Below the pieces are notes generated by a model that saw only the letters and a list, made by a program, of their open reading frames with translations, made no database searches and had not been told where the DNA came from. From VRUE01 sp035712345 (GTDB lineage Bacteria; Actinomycetota; Thermoleophilia; Solirubrobacterales; 70-9), in assembly GCA_035712345.1 (NCBI GenBank), contig DASTAY010000030.1:1-64000 (forward strand): a DNA stretch of 64,000 bases, written 5' to 3'. Every line of letters begins with the position of its first letter. Positions within the stretch are counted from its first letter, which is position 1. Below are positions 7,303 through 15,778 of the stretch, in pieces. A program made the translations under genes and the position numbers.

Positions 7303-8100
7303 ATGAACCCGACGATGGACACGACCGCAGCCCTCGACACCGCCGATCTGACCAGGCGGGTCAAAGACATGTACGAGGAGGTCGCGCTCCATCCCGACCG
7401 CGAGTTCCACTTCGAGACGGGCCGCCCGCTCGCCGAGCACCTGGGCTACCCGCCGGCCGATCTCGACCGCATCCCCGCCGCGGCGATCGACTCCTTCGCC
7501 GGGGTCGGCTACTTCCTCGACCTCGCGGCGATCGAGCCGGGCGACGTCGTCCTCGACCTCGGCAGCGGCTCGGGCACCGACTCCCTGCTGGCGGCGCTCG
7601 CCGCCGCGGAGGGCCTGGTGATCGGCATCGACATGACCGACGAGCAGCTCGCCAAGGCCACACGGCTCGCCGAGGAAGGGGGGATCGGCAACGCGGCGTT
7701 CCGCCGCGGCATGATCGAGGAGCCCGCGGTCGAGGCCGGATCGGTCGACTGCGTGATCTCCAACGGCGTCGTCAACCTCTCGCCCGACAAGGCCGCGGTC
7801 TTCGCCGCTGCCGCGGCGGCGCTGCGGCCTGGCGGGCGGCTGGCGATCGCCGACATCGTCAGCGCCAAGCCCCTCCCCGAAGGCGTCACCTGCGACGCCT
7901 CGCTGTGGGCCGCCTGCATCGCCGGTGCGATGCAGCGCGACAGCTACCTGGAGACGATCGAGCGCGCCGGCTTCGAGATCGCCGAGGTCCGCGAGAACGA
8001 CTACAGCTTCATCTCCAATCGCGCCGACAACGCCACGCAGAAATACGGCGTCACCAGCATCTCCCTGCTCGCCCGTCGTAGCGAGGAGGGATCGAAATGA
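7303..8100 (+). CDS. SAM-dependent methyltransferase, arsenite-methyltransferase-like
   Basis: The protein has up to 265 residues. The SAM motif I is VVLDLGSGSGTDSLLAA, followed by VIGIDMTDEQLAKA and the motif IV region CVISNGVVNLSPDK, and GGRLAIADIV. The ISNGVxNLxPDK stretch is characteristic of ArsM-like enzymes, but the full set of ArsM arsenic-binding cysteines is not evident, so a sulfur or other thiophilic substrate is equally possible. Two starts are plausible (ATG at 7303 or 7315); a GGGAG lies just before. It overlaps the DUF4395 gene by ATGA. Confidence 0.85.
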   Translation: MNPTMDTTAALDTADLTRRVKDMYEEVALHPDREFHFETGRPLAEHLGYPPADLDRIPAAAIDSFAGVGYFLDLAAIEPGDVVLDLGSGSGTDSLLAALAAAEGLVIGIDMTDEQLAKATRLAEEGGIGNAAFRRGMIEEPAVEAGSVDCVISNGVVNLSPDKAAVFAAAAAALRPGGRLAIADIVSAKPLPEGVTCDASLWAACIAGAMQRDSYLETIERAGFEIAEVRENDYSFISNRADNATQKYGVTSISLLARRSEEGSK

Positions 8101-8594
8101 TCGAGCGCTTGGGAGCCTGGTCGCGGAGCTGCCTCACCATGCAGGGCTACGGCCACCTCACCGACTCGGAGCGGAGGGAGCTTTGGCTGGGCTTGCGCTT
8201 CTCGCCCGCCCTCTGCTTCGCCGGAATCGCGCTCGGCACCGTGCTCGCAAGCCCGGCCCTGCTGTTTGCGATGGCCCTCACCGCCCTGCTCGGCGGCTTC
8301 GTCACCGCCAAGCATCCCTTCGACTACTTCTACGACGCTGCGGTGCGGCCGTTGCTCGGCGGTCCGAGTGTGCCGCCCAGCCCGGCGCCGAGGCGCTTTG
8401 CCTGTCGACTGGCGATGTTCTGGGTCGCAGCCATCGCCCTCGCCTTCGCGGCGGGTGCGGCGACGCTCGCTTGGGTCCTCGCCGTCCCCCTGCTGCTGGC
8501 GGCGGCGACCGTAGCGACCACGAACTGGTGCCTCCCCTCACTGATCTACGGCCTCCTGCATGGGGGCCGCAGTGGCGAGCCGAGGCCCCTCTGA
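8097..8594 (+). CDS. DUF4395-type integral membrane protein
   Basis: The protein has 165 residues with an ATGA overlap to the upstream methyltransferase. It has four hydrophobic segments in two hairpins (about residues 37-72 and 105-148). The sequence GGFVTAKHPFDYFYD between them resembles the HPFDxxYN region of DUF4395 proteins, which often sit beside rhodanese and sulfurtransferase genes. Function is unknown. Context suggests a membrane component of sulfane-sulfur handling. Confidence 0.75.
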   Translation: MIERLGAWSRSCLTMQGYGHLTDSERRELWLGLRFSPALCFAGIALGTVLASPALLFAMALTALLGGFVTAKHPFDYFYDAAVRPLLGGPSVPPSPAPRRFACRLAMFWVAAIALAFAAGAATLAWVLAVPLLLAAATVATTNWCLPSLIYGLLHGGRSGEPRPL

Positions 8595-8625
8595 AAGCAA
8601 AAGCGAACACCAGGAGGAGACGCCG

Positions 8626-8994
8626 ATGGCAAACGGAGAGCGAGTGATAGTCGGCTGCACGCACGGCGAGGAGGACCCCGATCGGGTAGTCGTCGCCTAT
8701 CTCACGGCGGTCGCCGCCCTCGACAAGGGCAAAGACGTGGTGATGTGGCTGACCGTCGACGGTGTTCGCCTGGCGTTGTCGGGTTACGCGGATCGCATCC
8801 GTGTCGGCATGGAGCCGCCGGTGGAGCGGGTCCACGCGCAGTTCGTGGAAAAAGGCGGCCGCTTCTACGTTTGCCCGATCTGCTTCAACGAGCGCGACCT
8901 CGATGAGGGAGACCTGGTCGAGAAGGCCGAGCTCAAGGGCGCGACGCCGCTGATGGAGTTCGCAGCCGAGGGGGCGATGACCTTCAGCTACTGA
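8626..8994 (+). CDS. DsrE/DsrF-like small sulfur-carrier protein
   Basis: The protein has 122 residues starting at an ATG with AGGAGG nine bases upstream. The N-terminal VIVGCTHGEEDPDRVVVAYLTA and the strand-helix VVMWLTVDGVRLAL match the DsrE/F fold. The late motif YVCPICFNER places Cys83 and Cys86 where related proteins carry a sulfur-accepting cysteine. Such proteins relay persulfide sulfur between partners. It closes the plus-strand sulfur operon and is about 30 bases from the DUF4395 stop. Confidence 0.85.
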   Translation: MANGERVIVGCTHGEEDPDRVVVAYLTAVAALDKGKDVVMWLTVDGVRLALSGYADRIRVGMEPPVERVHAQFVEKGGRFYVCPICFNERDLDEGDLVEKAELKGATPLMEFAAEGAMTFSY

Positions 8995-9046
8995 TTCAGA
9001 GGGCGAGTCGTTGCCGGGTGGGCCTCGCGCGGTTCACTATGTCCTC

Positions 9047-9577
9047 GTGATCACCTATTCCATGAGCCTGTCGGCCGACGGCTACATCGCCGGGCCGGAC
9101 GGAGGCTTCGACTGGGCGGTGCCCAGCCGGGAGCTGCACCGGTTCCACAACGAACGGGTCGCCGCGATCGACGCTCAACTGCTCGGCCGGCGCCTCTACG
9201 AGACGATGCTCGTGTGGGACACCGAGGAGTTCTCCGAGCCCGTGATGGCGGAGTTCGCCGAGATTTGGCGCCCGCTCGAGAAGATCGTGTTCTCGACCAC
9301 GCTGGCGAGCGTCGAGGGCAGCAACCGCCTGTCCACCGGAACGCTCGAGGAGGAGATCGCCGCGCTGGGGGACCGGAGGATCGCGGTCGGCGGCGCCGGC
9401 CTCGCGGCGGAATGCATGCGGCGCGGGCTGATCGATGAGTTCGAGCTGTTCGTCATTCCGATCGTGGTCGGTGGCGGCACGCCGTACTTCCCGTCGGACG
9501 TGCACGTCGAGCTCGAGCTGGCCGAGACCCGCACGTTCGGCGCGACCGTATACCTGCATTACCGCCGGCACGGCTAG
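9047..9577 (+). CDS. Dihydrofolate-reductase-like (RibD C-terminal fold) protein
   Basis: The protein has 176 residues from a GTG at 9047. The family start MSLSADGYIAGPDGGFDW appears only a few residues in, which makes the earlier TTG at 9011 unnecessary. Further hallmarks are LLGRRLYETM, RRIAVGGAGLAAECMRRGLIDE and a Val-Val-Gly-Gly-Gly turn near the end. These proteins have the NADPH-binding fold of bacterial DHFR/RibD reductases, but most have no known substrate. It stands alone between the sulfur operon and a convergent esterase gene. Confidence 0.85.
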   Translation: MITYSMSLSADGYIAGPDGGFDWAVPSRELHRFHNERVAAIDAQLLGRRLYETMLVWDTEEFSEPVMAEFAEIWRPLEKIVFSTTLASVEGSNRLSTGTLEEEIAALGDRRIAVGGAGLAAECMRRGLIDEFELFVIPIVVGGGTPYFPSDVHVELELAETRTFGATVYLHYRRHG

Positions 9578-9601
9578 AGGTCAACTAGCGGCAGCGCGCG
9601 G

Positions 9602-11938
9602 TCAGCGCGGCGTGAGGCGGTGCGGCCGGCCGACCCGCAGGTGCACGGGACGGCTGAGGCGCAGCACGGCGCGTCGGCCGGCGTCGTCGAATTCGAAGTG
9701 GGCTCGCATCACCCGCCCGCGCCTGCCGTGGTGGTGGCGGCGGGCGGCGAAGGTCGCGCGGCCGCCATTGGTGAGCGGGACCCGCAGCCGGACGGTGCGA
9801 CCGGCCGGCACCGAGTAGCCGCCGCGGGCGAGCAGACGCGACGGGTAGCGCCCGGCGCGGTCGCGGTGCTTGCCGCGTACCAGGAGCTCGCCTGAGCAGG
9901 AAACGGCCTTGCCGACGCAGTGCACGCCGACGATCAGGACCCGGGCGCGGGCCATGATCCGGCCACGCGACAGCTCGATCGTGCCGCGGCTCGGCTTGCG
10001 CGGGTGCCCCCCGCCGCCGTGGCCGTGGTGGGGGGAGGTCTGCGCCGCGCCACCGCCGGGCGCCGCGCCACCGCCTTCACCGGCCCGGTAGTCCCCGGCG
10101 AGTTCGTAGCCGGGGGGGACGATCTTCGGCGCCGGCGCCTGGACGAGGCCGCCGAGCGCGCCGGGCCCCTCCAGCACGGGCAGGCGCAGCTCCAGGTTGG
10201 AGACGGTGATCGCGCCCTCCGTGTTGGCCGGTCGCAGGTAGGGAGGGTCGGAGGGGAGCAGTTCGAGCTTCGGGATATCGCCGGGCGCGAAGCGGTAGGC
10301 CTGCGGGTGCAGCTGGAAGACCATGTGCCCGCCGCCGCCGGGGCGCAGCACGCCGCGCGCCACCAGCCGCTCTTCGCCGCTCGACGGAGAGACGTCGAGC
10401 AGCCGCGCCGCCAGCTCCGATTCGGAGTTGGTGGTGGCGAGGTCGGCGACGACCGTTGGCGAGCCGAGCAGGGTGAAGCCGGGCGAGGGCAGCGGGTCCA
10501 GCCTGTAGGTGGCGACGCCGGCCTGGTCGGCCCCGGAGGCGGTCGCGCACGCTTCGCCGGTGGCGATCGGGTCGAAGGTGGTGCCGATCGCCGGGTTGCC
10601 GGAGCCCGGGACCACGGTCTGGGCCGCGCCGCTGTCGAAGCGGATCTCGCCCGGCGAGACGTCCTTCCAGTCGTCCGCCGTGTAGGGGCCTTCGGAGGCG
10701 GCGCCGCAGGTCGTCGTCAGCGCCTCGACGCTCGATTGGGGAACCGCGCCGGCGCCCTTCAGGTAGTGGTCGAACCAGGCGTCCTCGCGGGCCGTGAAGA
10801 CGGCGAGGTCGGCCGGCTTGTTCTGGCTGCGGGCATGGCCGTCGTCCATGAAGAAGAGCGAGATCGGGTCGCCGGGGTACTGGGTGCGGGTGCGGTTGTA
10901 CAAGCGCAGCGCCTCGTCGGGCGGGAAGAGGTCGTCGTTCCAGCCGCTCTGGATCAGCAGCGGCGCCGGCGGCTCGGAATGGTCGATGTAGTAGGAGGAG
11001 TGATAGGCCTCGATCGTCGCGACGATCTGCGCCGCAAGCGGATTCGAGCCGTAGGGCTCGCCGGCGTTGATCAACGCGTACCAGCCGGTCAGGTCCGGTT
11101 CTCTGCCAGCCGCGTAGTTGCTTTCGGCCAGGCCGGTCCCGTAAAGGCCGCTCACGTAGGAGAGCTTCTCGACCCCTATCGGGGCATCGCCGCTCGGGCC
11201 GCGGTAGGGCGCGTCGGCGACGTAGTCGAGCGTGCGGCCGTTCGGCATCAGCGAGTAGGCGAGGTCGCTCCAGGGCCACTGCGGCGCCGCGGCGGCGATT
11301 TCCATCGGCTTCCCTTCGGGGCTGGTCCAGGGGGCCAGTGAGCCGTCGGGGAGCATCACCCGGTTGCGCAGCGCCGCCAGCGCCATCGAGATCCCGCCGC
11401 CGTAGGACATCCCCGTGGCGCCGATCCGCTGCGGCTCGGCGAGGCCTTCGTCGGCCAGCACCGAGATCAGGTACTGGGCGTCGCGGACTTCATAGCGGTC
11501 GTCCATCAGGTGGTTGAATCCTTCTTCGCATTCGGGCAGCAATTTGCCCGGGTCCGCGCCGCCGCACGATTCTCCCCAGCCGCGGTCGCTCATGCTGAAC
11601 ACGACGTAGCCGCGTTCGGCCCAACCCTGGGTTTGCGGGGAGAGCCCGAGCTTCGAGCCGCCCCAGCCGTGGAAGTCGCCGATCACCGGGTAGGGCCCGT
11701 CGGCCCCGGTCGCCGGCGCCGACGGCAGGATCACGTTGAGGTCGATCTTCGTCTTGCCGTCCCAGGTGGTCGCCTTGCCGCTGCAGAGGCGCACGTTGCC
11801 GTTGCCGGGCTGCACCGCGCAGCTGACGTCGCCGCCGTAGAGGCTGGCGAAGCTCGCCTGTGCCGCCGCCGGGAGGACCAGTGCGAGCAGCGCCAGCGCC
11901 GCGCCGCCCATCGCAGTTCCGATCCTTGTCGAGCCCAT
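9602..11938 (-). CDS. Secreted S15/CocE-type acyl hydrolase with a basic C-terminal tail
   Basis: The protein has 778 residues. A signal peptide (GAALALLALVLPAAAQA) is followed by an alpha/beta hydrolase domain: FHGWGGSK, the nucleophile elbow GATGMSYGGGISMA, an acid in SGWNDDLFPPDEA and a histidine in FMDDGHARSQ. The middle, about residues 430-600, is the beta-rich domain expected of X-Pro dipeptidyl-peptidase/acyl-esterase proteins. The last 160 residues begin with a Gly-, His- and Pro-rich linker and end in an Arg/His-rich beta-type region. It is probably exported and acts on esters or peptides outside the cell. It is monocistronic. Confidence 0.85.
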   Translation of the reverse strand: MGSTRIGTAMGGAALALLALVLPAAAQASFASLYGGDVSCAVQPGNGNVRLCSGKATTWDGKTKIDLNVILPSAPATGADGPYPVIGDFHGWGGSKLGLSPQTQGWAERGYVVFSMSDRGWGESCGGADPGKLLPECEEGFNHLMDDRYEVRDAQYLISVLADEGLAEPQRIGATGMSYGGGISMALAALRNRVMLPDGSLAPWTSPEGKPMEIAAAAPQWPWSDLAYSLMPNGRTLDYVADAPYRGPSGDAPIGVEKLSYVSGLYGTGLAESNYAAGREPDLTGWYALINAGEPYGSNPLAAQIVATIEAYHSSYYIDHSEPPAPLLIQSGWNDDLFPPDEALRLYNRTRTQYPGDPISLFFMDDGHARSQNKPADLAVFTAREDAWFDHYLKGAGAVPQSSVEALTTTCGAASEGPYTADDWKDVSPGEIRFDSGAAQTVVPGSGNPAIGTTFDPIATGEACATASGADQAGVATYRLDPLPSPGFTLLGSPTVVADLATTNSESELAARLLDVSPSSGEERLVARGVLRPGGGGHMVFQLHPQAYRFAPGDIPKLELLPSDPPYLRPANTEGAITVSNLELRLPVLEGPGALGGLVQAPAPKIVPPGYELAGDYRAGEGGGAAPGGGAAQTSPHHGHGGGGHPRKPSRGTIELSRGRIMARARVLIVGVHCVGKAVSCSGELLVRGKHRDRAGRYPSRLLARGGYSVPAGRTVRLRVPLTNGGRATFAARRHHHGRRGRVMRAHFEFDDAGRRAVLRLSRPVHLRVGRPHRLTPR

Positions 11939-12156
11939 TGCCGCTCCTGTAGTCGACGCCTCGCCGCTCCGGGTATACCCGGCTTTGCGTCGATCGAACG
12001 CAGGGTCTACGAGCTGGGCGGTTCGGCTGTGGTCATCGGTTTGCCGTCATGACTGCATCAGACGGCGCCCGGTTACGGTTACGACGAGGAAGGCGAGATC
12101 ACAGCGACGAGCCAGGCGCTGCTGCTGCGACGGCGGTAGGCGAGGCGCCTGCCCGA

Positions 12157-12558
12157 CTAGTCGACCCACCAGTCGCGCTGGCCATCGACGTCTTCGCGGG
12201 GATTCTCGCCGAGGTTGGGCGCGCCGATGACGAGGATCTCGAGGCCCTCCGGCCCGGCCTCGTAGCCCCGCCACGCGCCGGGCGGCACGCGCACCGCGTC
12301 CCATTCCTCGAGCTCGACGATCTCGTCGTCGACCTTCATCCGCCCGCTCCCGCGCACGACCACATACACCTCCTCCTGCTTCTCGTGCGTGTGGCCGTAC
12401 GGAAAGCGGTAGTCGGGCGGGACGCGCTGGTAGGTCAGGCCGGATTGCTCGAGAGCGAGCGCCTCGGTCGCCGCGCGGAACTCCAGGTCCGGCGCGCCGT
12501 CGAAGTTGGACCCGAGGTCCTCCAGGTCCTCCTTGAGGTTTCTGAGGGTGAACGGCAC
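12157..12558 (-). CDS. Cupin-domain protein
   Basis: The protein has 133 residues and a single small beta-barrel. The first cupin motif is GHTHEKQEEVYVVVRGSG, giving His, His and Glu candidates for a metal site. The second motif, DAVRVPPGAWRGYEAGPEG, lacks the usual histidine after the PPG turn (Trp-Arg instead), so metal binding may be weak. The product could be an isomerase, a dioxygenase or a binding protein. It has a short gap to its neighbours and no obvious partner. Confidence 0.8.
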   Translation of the reverse strand: MPFTLRNLKEDLEDLGSNFDGAPDLEFRAATEALALEQSGLTYQRVPPDYRFPYGHTHEKQEEVYVVVRGSGRMKVDDEIVELEEWDAVRVPPGAWRGYEAGPEGLEILVIGAPNLGENPREDVDGQRDWWVD

Positions 12559-12620
12559 GACGCAATCCTATGGCACCCCTTGGCAGTCGATCCAAGGGCG
12601 ATCTGGAGGGGCGCTGCCGC

Positions 12621-13358
12621 TCAGGCAAGCCCTGCCAGGGCCTTGAGGCCTCGAGGAAAGCCGTTCATCGAGGTGAGGTGCATCGCAGCCAGCTCGGCCT
12701 GAGCCGTCAGGTCGCCACCGAACGCCTTCACGCACCGTTCCGGCTCGGCATTCGCCATGGCGAGAATGGCCCCCGCTGCGCCGACGCTCCCGGCGAGGCT
12801 CAGCAGGTTGGCCGACCCGGTGTAGACGGCGTAATCGCACAGGTCGATCTCGATGGCCAGGCGGTCTGCATCGGCGGAGGAGTCCTTGATCCCGGCAACC
12901 GGCAGATCGGCGAGCTCGTCCACGCCTATCCCAGGGGGAGCGAAGGCCGGGAAGTGGTAGGCCAGGACAGGGACACCTGCCGCGGCCTGCGCGATCTGCT
13001 CGTAGAACGTGGGTATCGTCTGGGCGTCGGCTGGAGACCGCACGAGCACGGCATCCGCGCCGGCCGCCGAGCACCGTGCCGTCAAATCCCGCGCCTTCGC
13101 GGGATCCGAATGACCGGTCCCGGCGATGACCGGGACGTCGCGCGGCAGACTCGTGCGACAGGCCTGCACCAACGCGACCCGATCCTCGTCGTCCAGCCGC
13201 CAGGGCTCCCCGGTGGTCCCGGCCACGGTGACGGCGGCCACGCCACGCTCGACCAAGCTGGCGGCGTGCTCGATCGTCTCGGATGTCAGGAGACGGTCGT
13301 CGCCATCGAACAGCGAGACCAAGGCCACGCCGACGCCTTCGAAGATCGGTTCAGGCAT
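12621..13358 (-). CDS. DapA-family (dihydrodipicolinate synthase/N-acetylneuraminate lyase) aldolase
   Basis: The protein has 245 residues, slightly short for the family (about 290). It has the opening GVGVALVSLFDGDD, the phosphate-type loop VAGTTGEPWRLDDEDR, an active tyrosine in LAYHFPAFAPP and the Schiff-base lysine in VAGIKDSSAD. Family enzymes add or remove pyruvate from aldehydes in the cytoplasm. Classic DapA has YNVP where this has YHFP, so the true substrate is likely another keto acid. No lysine-pathway genes are nearby. Confidence 0.87.
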   Translation of the reverse strand: MPEPIFEGVGVALVSLFDGDDRLLTSETIEHAASLVERGVAAVTVAGTTGEPWRLDDEDRVALVQACRTSLPRDVPVIAGTGHSDPAKARDLTARCSAAGADAVLVRSPADAQTIPTFYEQIAQAAAGVPVLAYHFPAFAPPGIGVDELADLPVAGIKDSSADADRLAIEIDLCDYAVYTGSANLLSLAGSVGAAGAILAMANAEPERCVKAFGGDLTAQAELAAMHLTSMNGFPRGLKALAGLA

Positions 13359-13501
13359 TTCAACGGGTACTTACACCGTGTGATCTCATGCGAGCCAGTC
13401 AGCCTACTCTCGAGCACCCGTCGCCACCTCACCAGATGCACGAGACCTTGCGCGGCTGCCGGCTATTTGAATTGCGAGGCGTGTTTACCCACTATCGATG
13501 A

Positions 13502-14539
13502 ATGCGTTCGGTTCGCAGAATCGGCGCATTGGCGCTGATCCTGACTGCGTTTGTCGCGCCCGCCCCCGCCGATGCGTCGCCCGCGAGAGTCGCCGCCCTG
13601 CAGTCGGCGCTGCAGTCCCTGCGGCTCTACAGCGGCTTCGTCGACGGGATCAAAGGGCCGCTCACCCGCCACGGGATCCGCGCCTTCCAGCGCCGGCGCG
13701 GGCTGCATGTCGACGGGATCGCCGGGCCTGAAACCCGGCGGGCGCTCGGCTGGCGCGGTAGGCCTGGGCTGGGGAGCAGGGTGATGCGATACGGCGACAG
13801 GGGCTGGGACGTCGCGGCGCTCCAATACCTGCTCCAGCGCGCCGGCCATGGCCCCGGCAGGGCCGACGGCCTCTTCGGCCCACTGACCAGGGCGGCGGTG
13901 ATGCGCGCCCAGGAAGCGGCCGGCATCGGGGTCGACGGCCTCGCGGGGCCGGTTACGATCCGCTCGCTGCGCTCCGGAGCGGGTGGAGACGAGGGACGAG
14001 CGCCCACCGGTCCGGTCCGGTTCCTGCGACCCGTCCCGGGCCCGATCGGGTCGCCGTTCGGCGCCCCGCGCAACGGCTATACCCACACCGGCGTCGACTT
14101 CCCGGAGCCGGAAGGCACCCCGATCGGCGCCGCCGGTGTCGGGACGGTCATCTACGCCGCATACAACGGCGGCGGCTACGGCAATCTCGTCGTGATTCAG
14201 CATCGCCTCGGGTACACGAGCTGGTACGGGCACATGTCCACGATCGCCGCCTACGTCGGGGAGGACGTGATCGGCGGGACGCGGATCGGGTACGTCGGCT
14301 CGACCGGGGACGCGACCGGTCCCCATCTGCACTTCGAGGTGCGTCACTACGACACGCCGATCAACCCGGTGCCGCTGCTGCTTTCGGCGGTCGCCGCGCG
14401 GGTGTCGACGATCGCGCGGCTGCCGAGGAGCGCGCGACGCGGGTCCCCAGGCGGCTGCGACGGCATTGGTCGGGCCCGCCGCGACTCCGCCCGCCGCGAC
14501 AACTGGATCGCCGCCGAGCGCCTCTGCGCAGAGCGGTAG
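13502..14539 (+). CDS. Secreted peptidoglycan-binding M23 metallo-endopeptidase
   Basis: The protein has 345 residues. A signal peptide (ALALILTAFVAPAPADA) is followed by two peptidoglycan-binding repeats (residues about 28-78 and 92-150; each has a GxxGPxTxxA core and a VDGxAGPxT end). The M23 domain starts near residue 185, with zinc ligands in THTGVDFPE and in GPHLHFEV; WYGHMS supplies the catalytic histidine region. It should cut peptide cross-links in the cell wall. The C-terminal 45 residues are Arg-rich and may be a natural tail. Confidence 0.92.
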   Translation: MRSVRRIGALALILTAFVAPAPADASPARVAALQSALQSLRLYSGFVDGIKGPLTRHGIRAFQRRRGLHVDGIAGPETRRALGWRGRPGLGSRVMRYGDRGWDVAALQYLLQRAGHGPGRADGLFGPLTRAAVMRAQEAAGIGVDGLAGPVTIRSLRSGAGGDEGRAPTGPVRFLRPVPGPIGSPFGAPRNGYTHTGVDFPEPEGTPIGAAGVGTVIYAAYNGGGYGNLVVIQHRLGYTSWYGHMSTIAAYVGEDVIGGTRIGYVGSTGDATGPHLHFEVRHYDTPINPVPLLLSAVAARVSTIARLPRSARRGSPGGCDGIGRARRDSARRDNWIAAERLCAER

Positions 14540-14578
14540 CGACCGACGGGTGAGGCGCCGCTCCGGCAGGATCGCGGC

Positions 14579-15166
14579 ATGAGGTTCACGCGCGGGGAGC
14601 TGGAGGAGTTTCGCGGCTGCGAGGTCGACGATCTCGTCGGGCCGGGACTCAGGCTCCTTTTCGTCGGCATCAACCCGGGCCTGTGGACCGCCGCGGTGGG
14701 GACCCACTTCGCGCATCCCACCAATCGCTTCTACCCGGCGCTGGCCGCGGCCGGCATCACCGAGTACGAGGTCGATCGGGTTGCTGGGATGACCGACGCC
14801 GATCGGGCGCATCTCGTCGCCCGGGGTGTCGGGATCACCAACCTCGTGCGGCGCGCCACCGGGCGCGCCTCCGAGCTCTCGCGCGAGGAGCTGCGCGCGG
14901 GTGGCGAGCGGCTGCTGCGGTTCGTCGCCGATCGCCGCCCCAGGGTCGTCGCGATCGCCGGCATCTCCGCCTACCGCGACGCGTTCGGCGAGCGCGACGC
15001 TGCCTTGGGCCGGCAGCCGGACACGCTCGACAGCGCGATCCGCTGGTCCGGTGCGGCGCTCTGGGTGGTCCCCAACCCGAGCGGGCTCAACGCCCACGAG
15101 ACCGTCGCGACGCTCGCCGCCGCCTACGCGGCGCCGGCCGCCGAAGCCGGCGTCGTCGCTCGTTGA
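14579..15166 (+). CDS. mug: Mismatch-specific (G:U/G:T) uracil-DNA glycosylase, Mug/TDG type
   Basis: The protein has 195 residues. Motif 1 is LLFVGINPGLWTAAVGTHFA, with the Mug/TDG GINPG core and catalytic Asn. Motif 2 is VVPNPSGLNAHE, the NPSGLN intercalating loop. The length matches stand-alone Mug enzymes. It removes uracil or thymine mispaired with guanine in the first step of base-excision repair. A monocistronic layout is likely, with the next gene starting 76 bases later. Confidence 0.92.
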   Translation: MRFTRGELEEFRGCEVDDLVGPGLRLLFVGINPGLWTAAVGTHFAHPTNRFYPALAAAGITEYEVDRVAGMTDADRAHLVARGVGITNLVRRATGRASELSREELRAGGERLLRFVADRRPRVVAIAGISAYRDAFGERDAALGRQPDTLDSAIRWSGAALWVVPNPSGLNAHETVATLAAAYAAPAAEAGVVAR

Positions 15167-15242
15167 CGCCGCGAGCTGTCGCTCGAGGCGCTCGGCGGGG
15201 ATACTCGGGGACGGGCGAGCACGACAATCACGAAGGAAGGCG

Positions 15243-15662
15243 ATGCCGGCGATGAAGAAGACGAAAGACAGTTCGAAGGAGGGCAAGGAAGGCTCTCCCT
15301 CCGAGCTGATCGACGCGAGAATCGAGGAGCTGGGCGATTGGCGGGGCGAGATGCTGGCGCGGGTCCGAAGCCTGGTCAAGCAGGCCGACCCCGAGGTGGT
15401 CGAGGAGTGGAAATGGAGAGGGGTCCCGACCTGGTACCACGACGGGAAGATCATCTGCACCGGTGAGACTTACAAGAAGCAGGTGAAGATGACCTTTGCC
15501 AAGGGCGCCTCGTTGGAGGACCCGTCAGGACTCTTCAACTCCAGCCTCGAGGGCAACACCAGGCGCGCGATCGATTTCCACGAGGGCGACGAGATCGACG
15601 AGAAGGCGTTGAAGGAGCTGATCCGCGCCGCGGTGGAGCTGAACGCGTCCGCGGCCGGCTAG
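15243..15662 (+). CDS. DUF1801 (YdhG/YobT-like) protein
   Basis: The protein has 139 residues, with GAAGGAAGG directly upstream of the ATG. After a Lys/Ser/Glu-rich leader of about 18 residues comes the DUF1801 core: VEEWKWRGVPTWYHDGKIIC, then YKKQVKMTFAKGASL and LFNSSLEGNTRRAIDF. These small proteins have no firm biochemical function, and some are linked to iron or DNA binding. It has no clear operon partner. Confidence 0.85.
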   Translation: MPAMKKTKDSSKEGKEGSPSELIDARIEELGDWRGEMLARVRSLVKQADPEVVEEWKWRGVPTWYHDGKIICTGETYKKQVKMTFAKGASLEDPSGLFNSSLEGNTRRAIDFHEGDEIDEKALKELIRAAVELNASAAG

Positions 15663-15666
15663 ATGC

Positions 15667-15776
15667 GAGCAGGCGGTATGGGCCGCCCTGGGTCAGCCCT
15701 ATGTCCATGACGACGACGCGCGAGGAGGGGCGCAGTCGCTCCCAGGCTCGCGCCGGCGCGGGGCGCGGTTCCGGCA
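15667..15776 (-). pseudogene. Internal fragment of a methyltransferase gene (decayed duplicate)
   Basis: This stretch aligns without gaps to 1232-1341, the middle of the methyltransferase gene, in the same orientation; I count 94 identical bases of 110. The translation reads PEPRPAPARAWERLRPSSRV and then VVMDIGLTQGGPYRLL, against VILDMGLTQGGPWRLL in the intact gene. Nothing on either side matches, so it is a truncated remnant about 37 codons long squeezed between the DUF1801 and membrane-protein genes. Confidence 0.8.
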
Positions 15777-15778
15777 GC

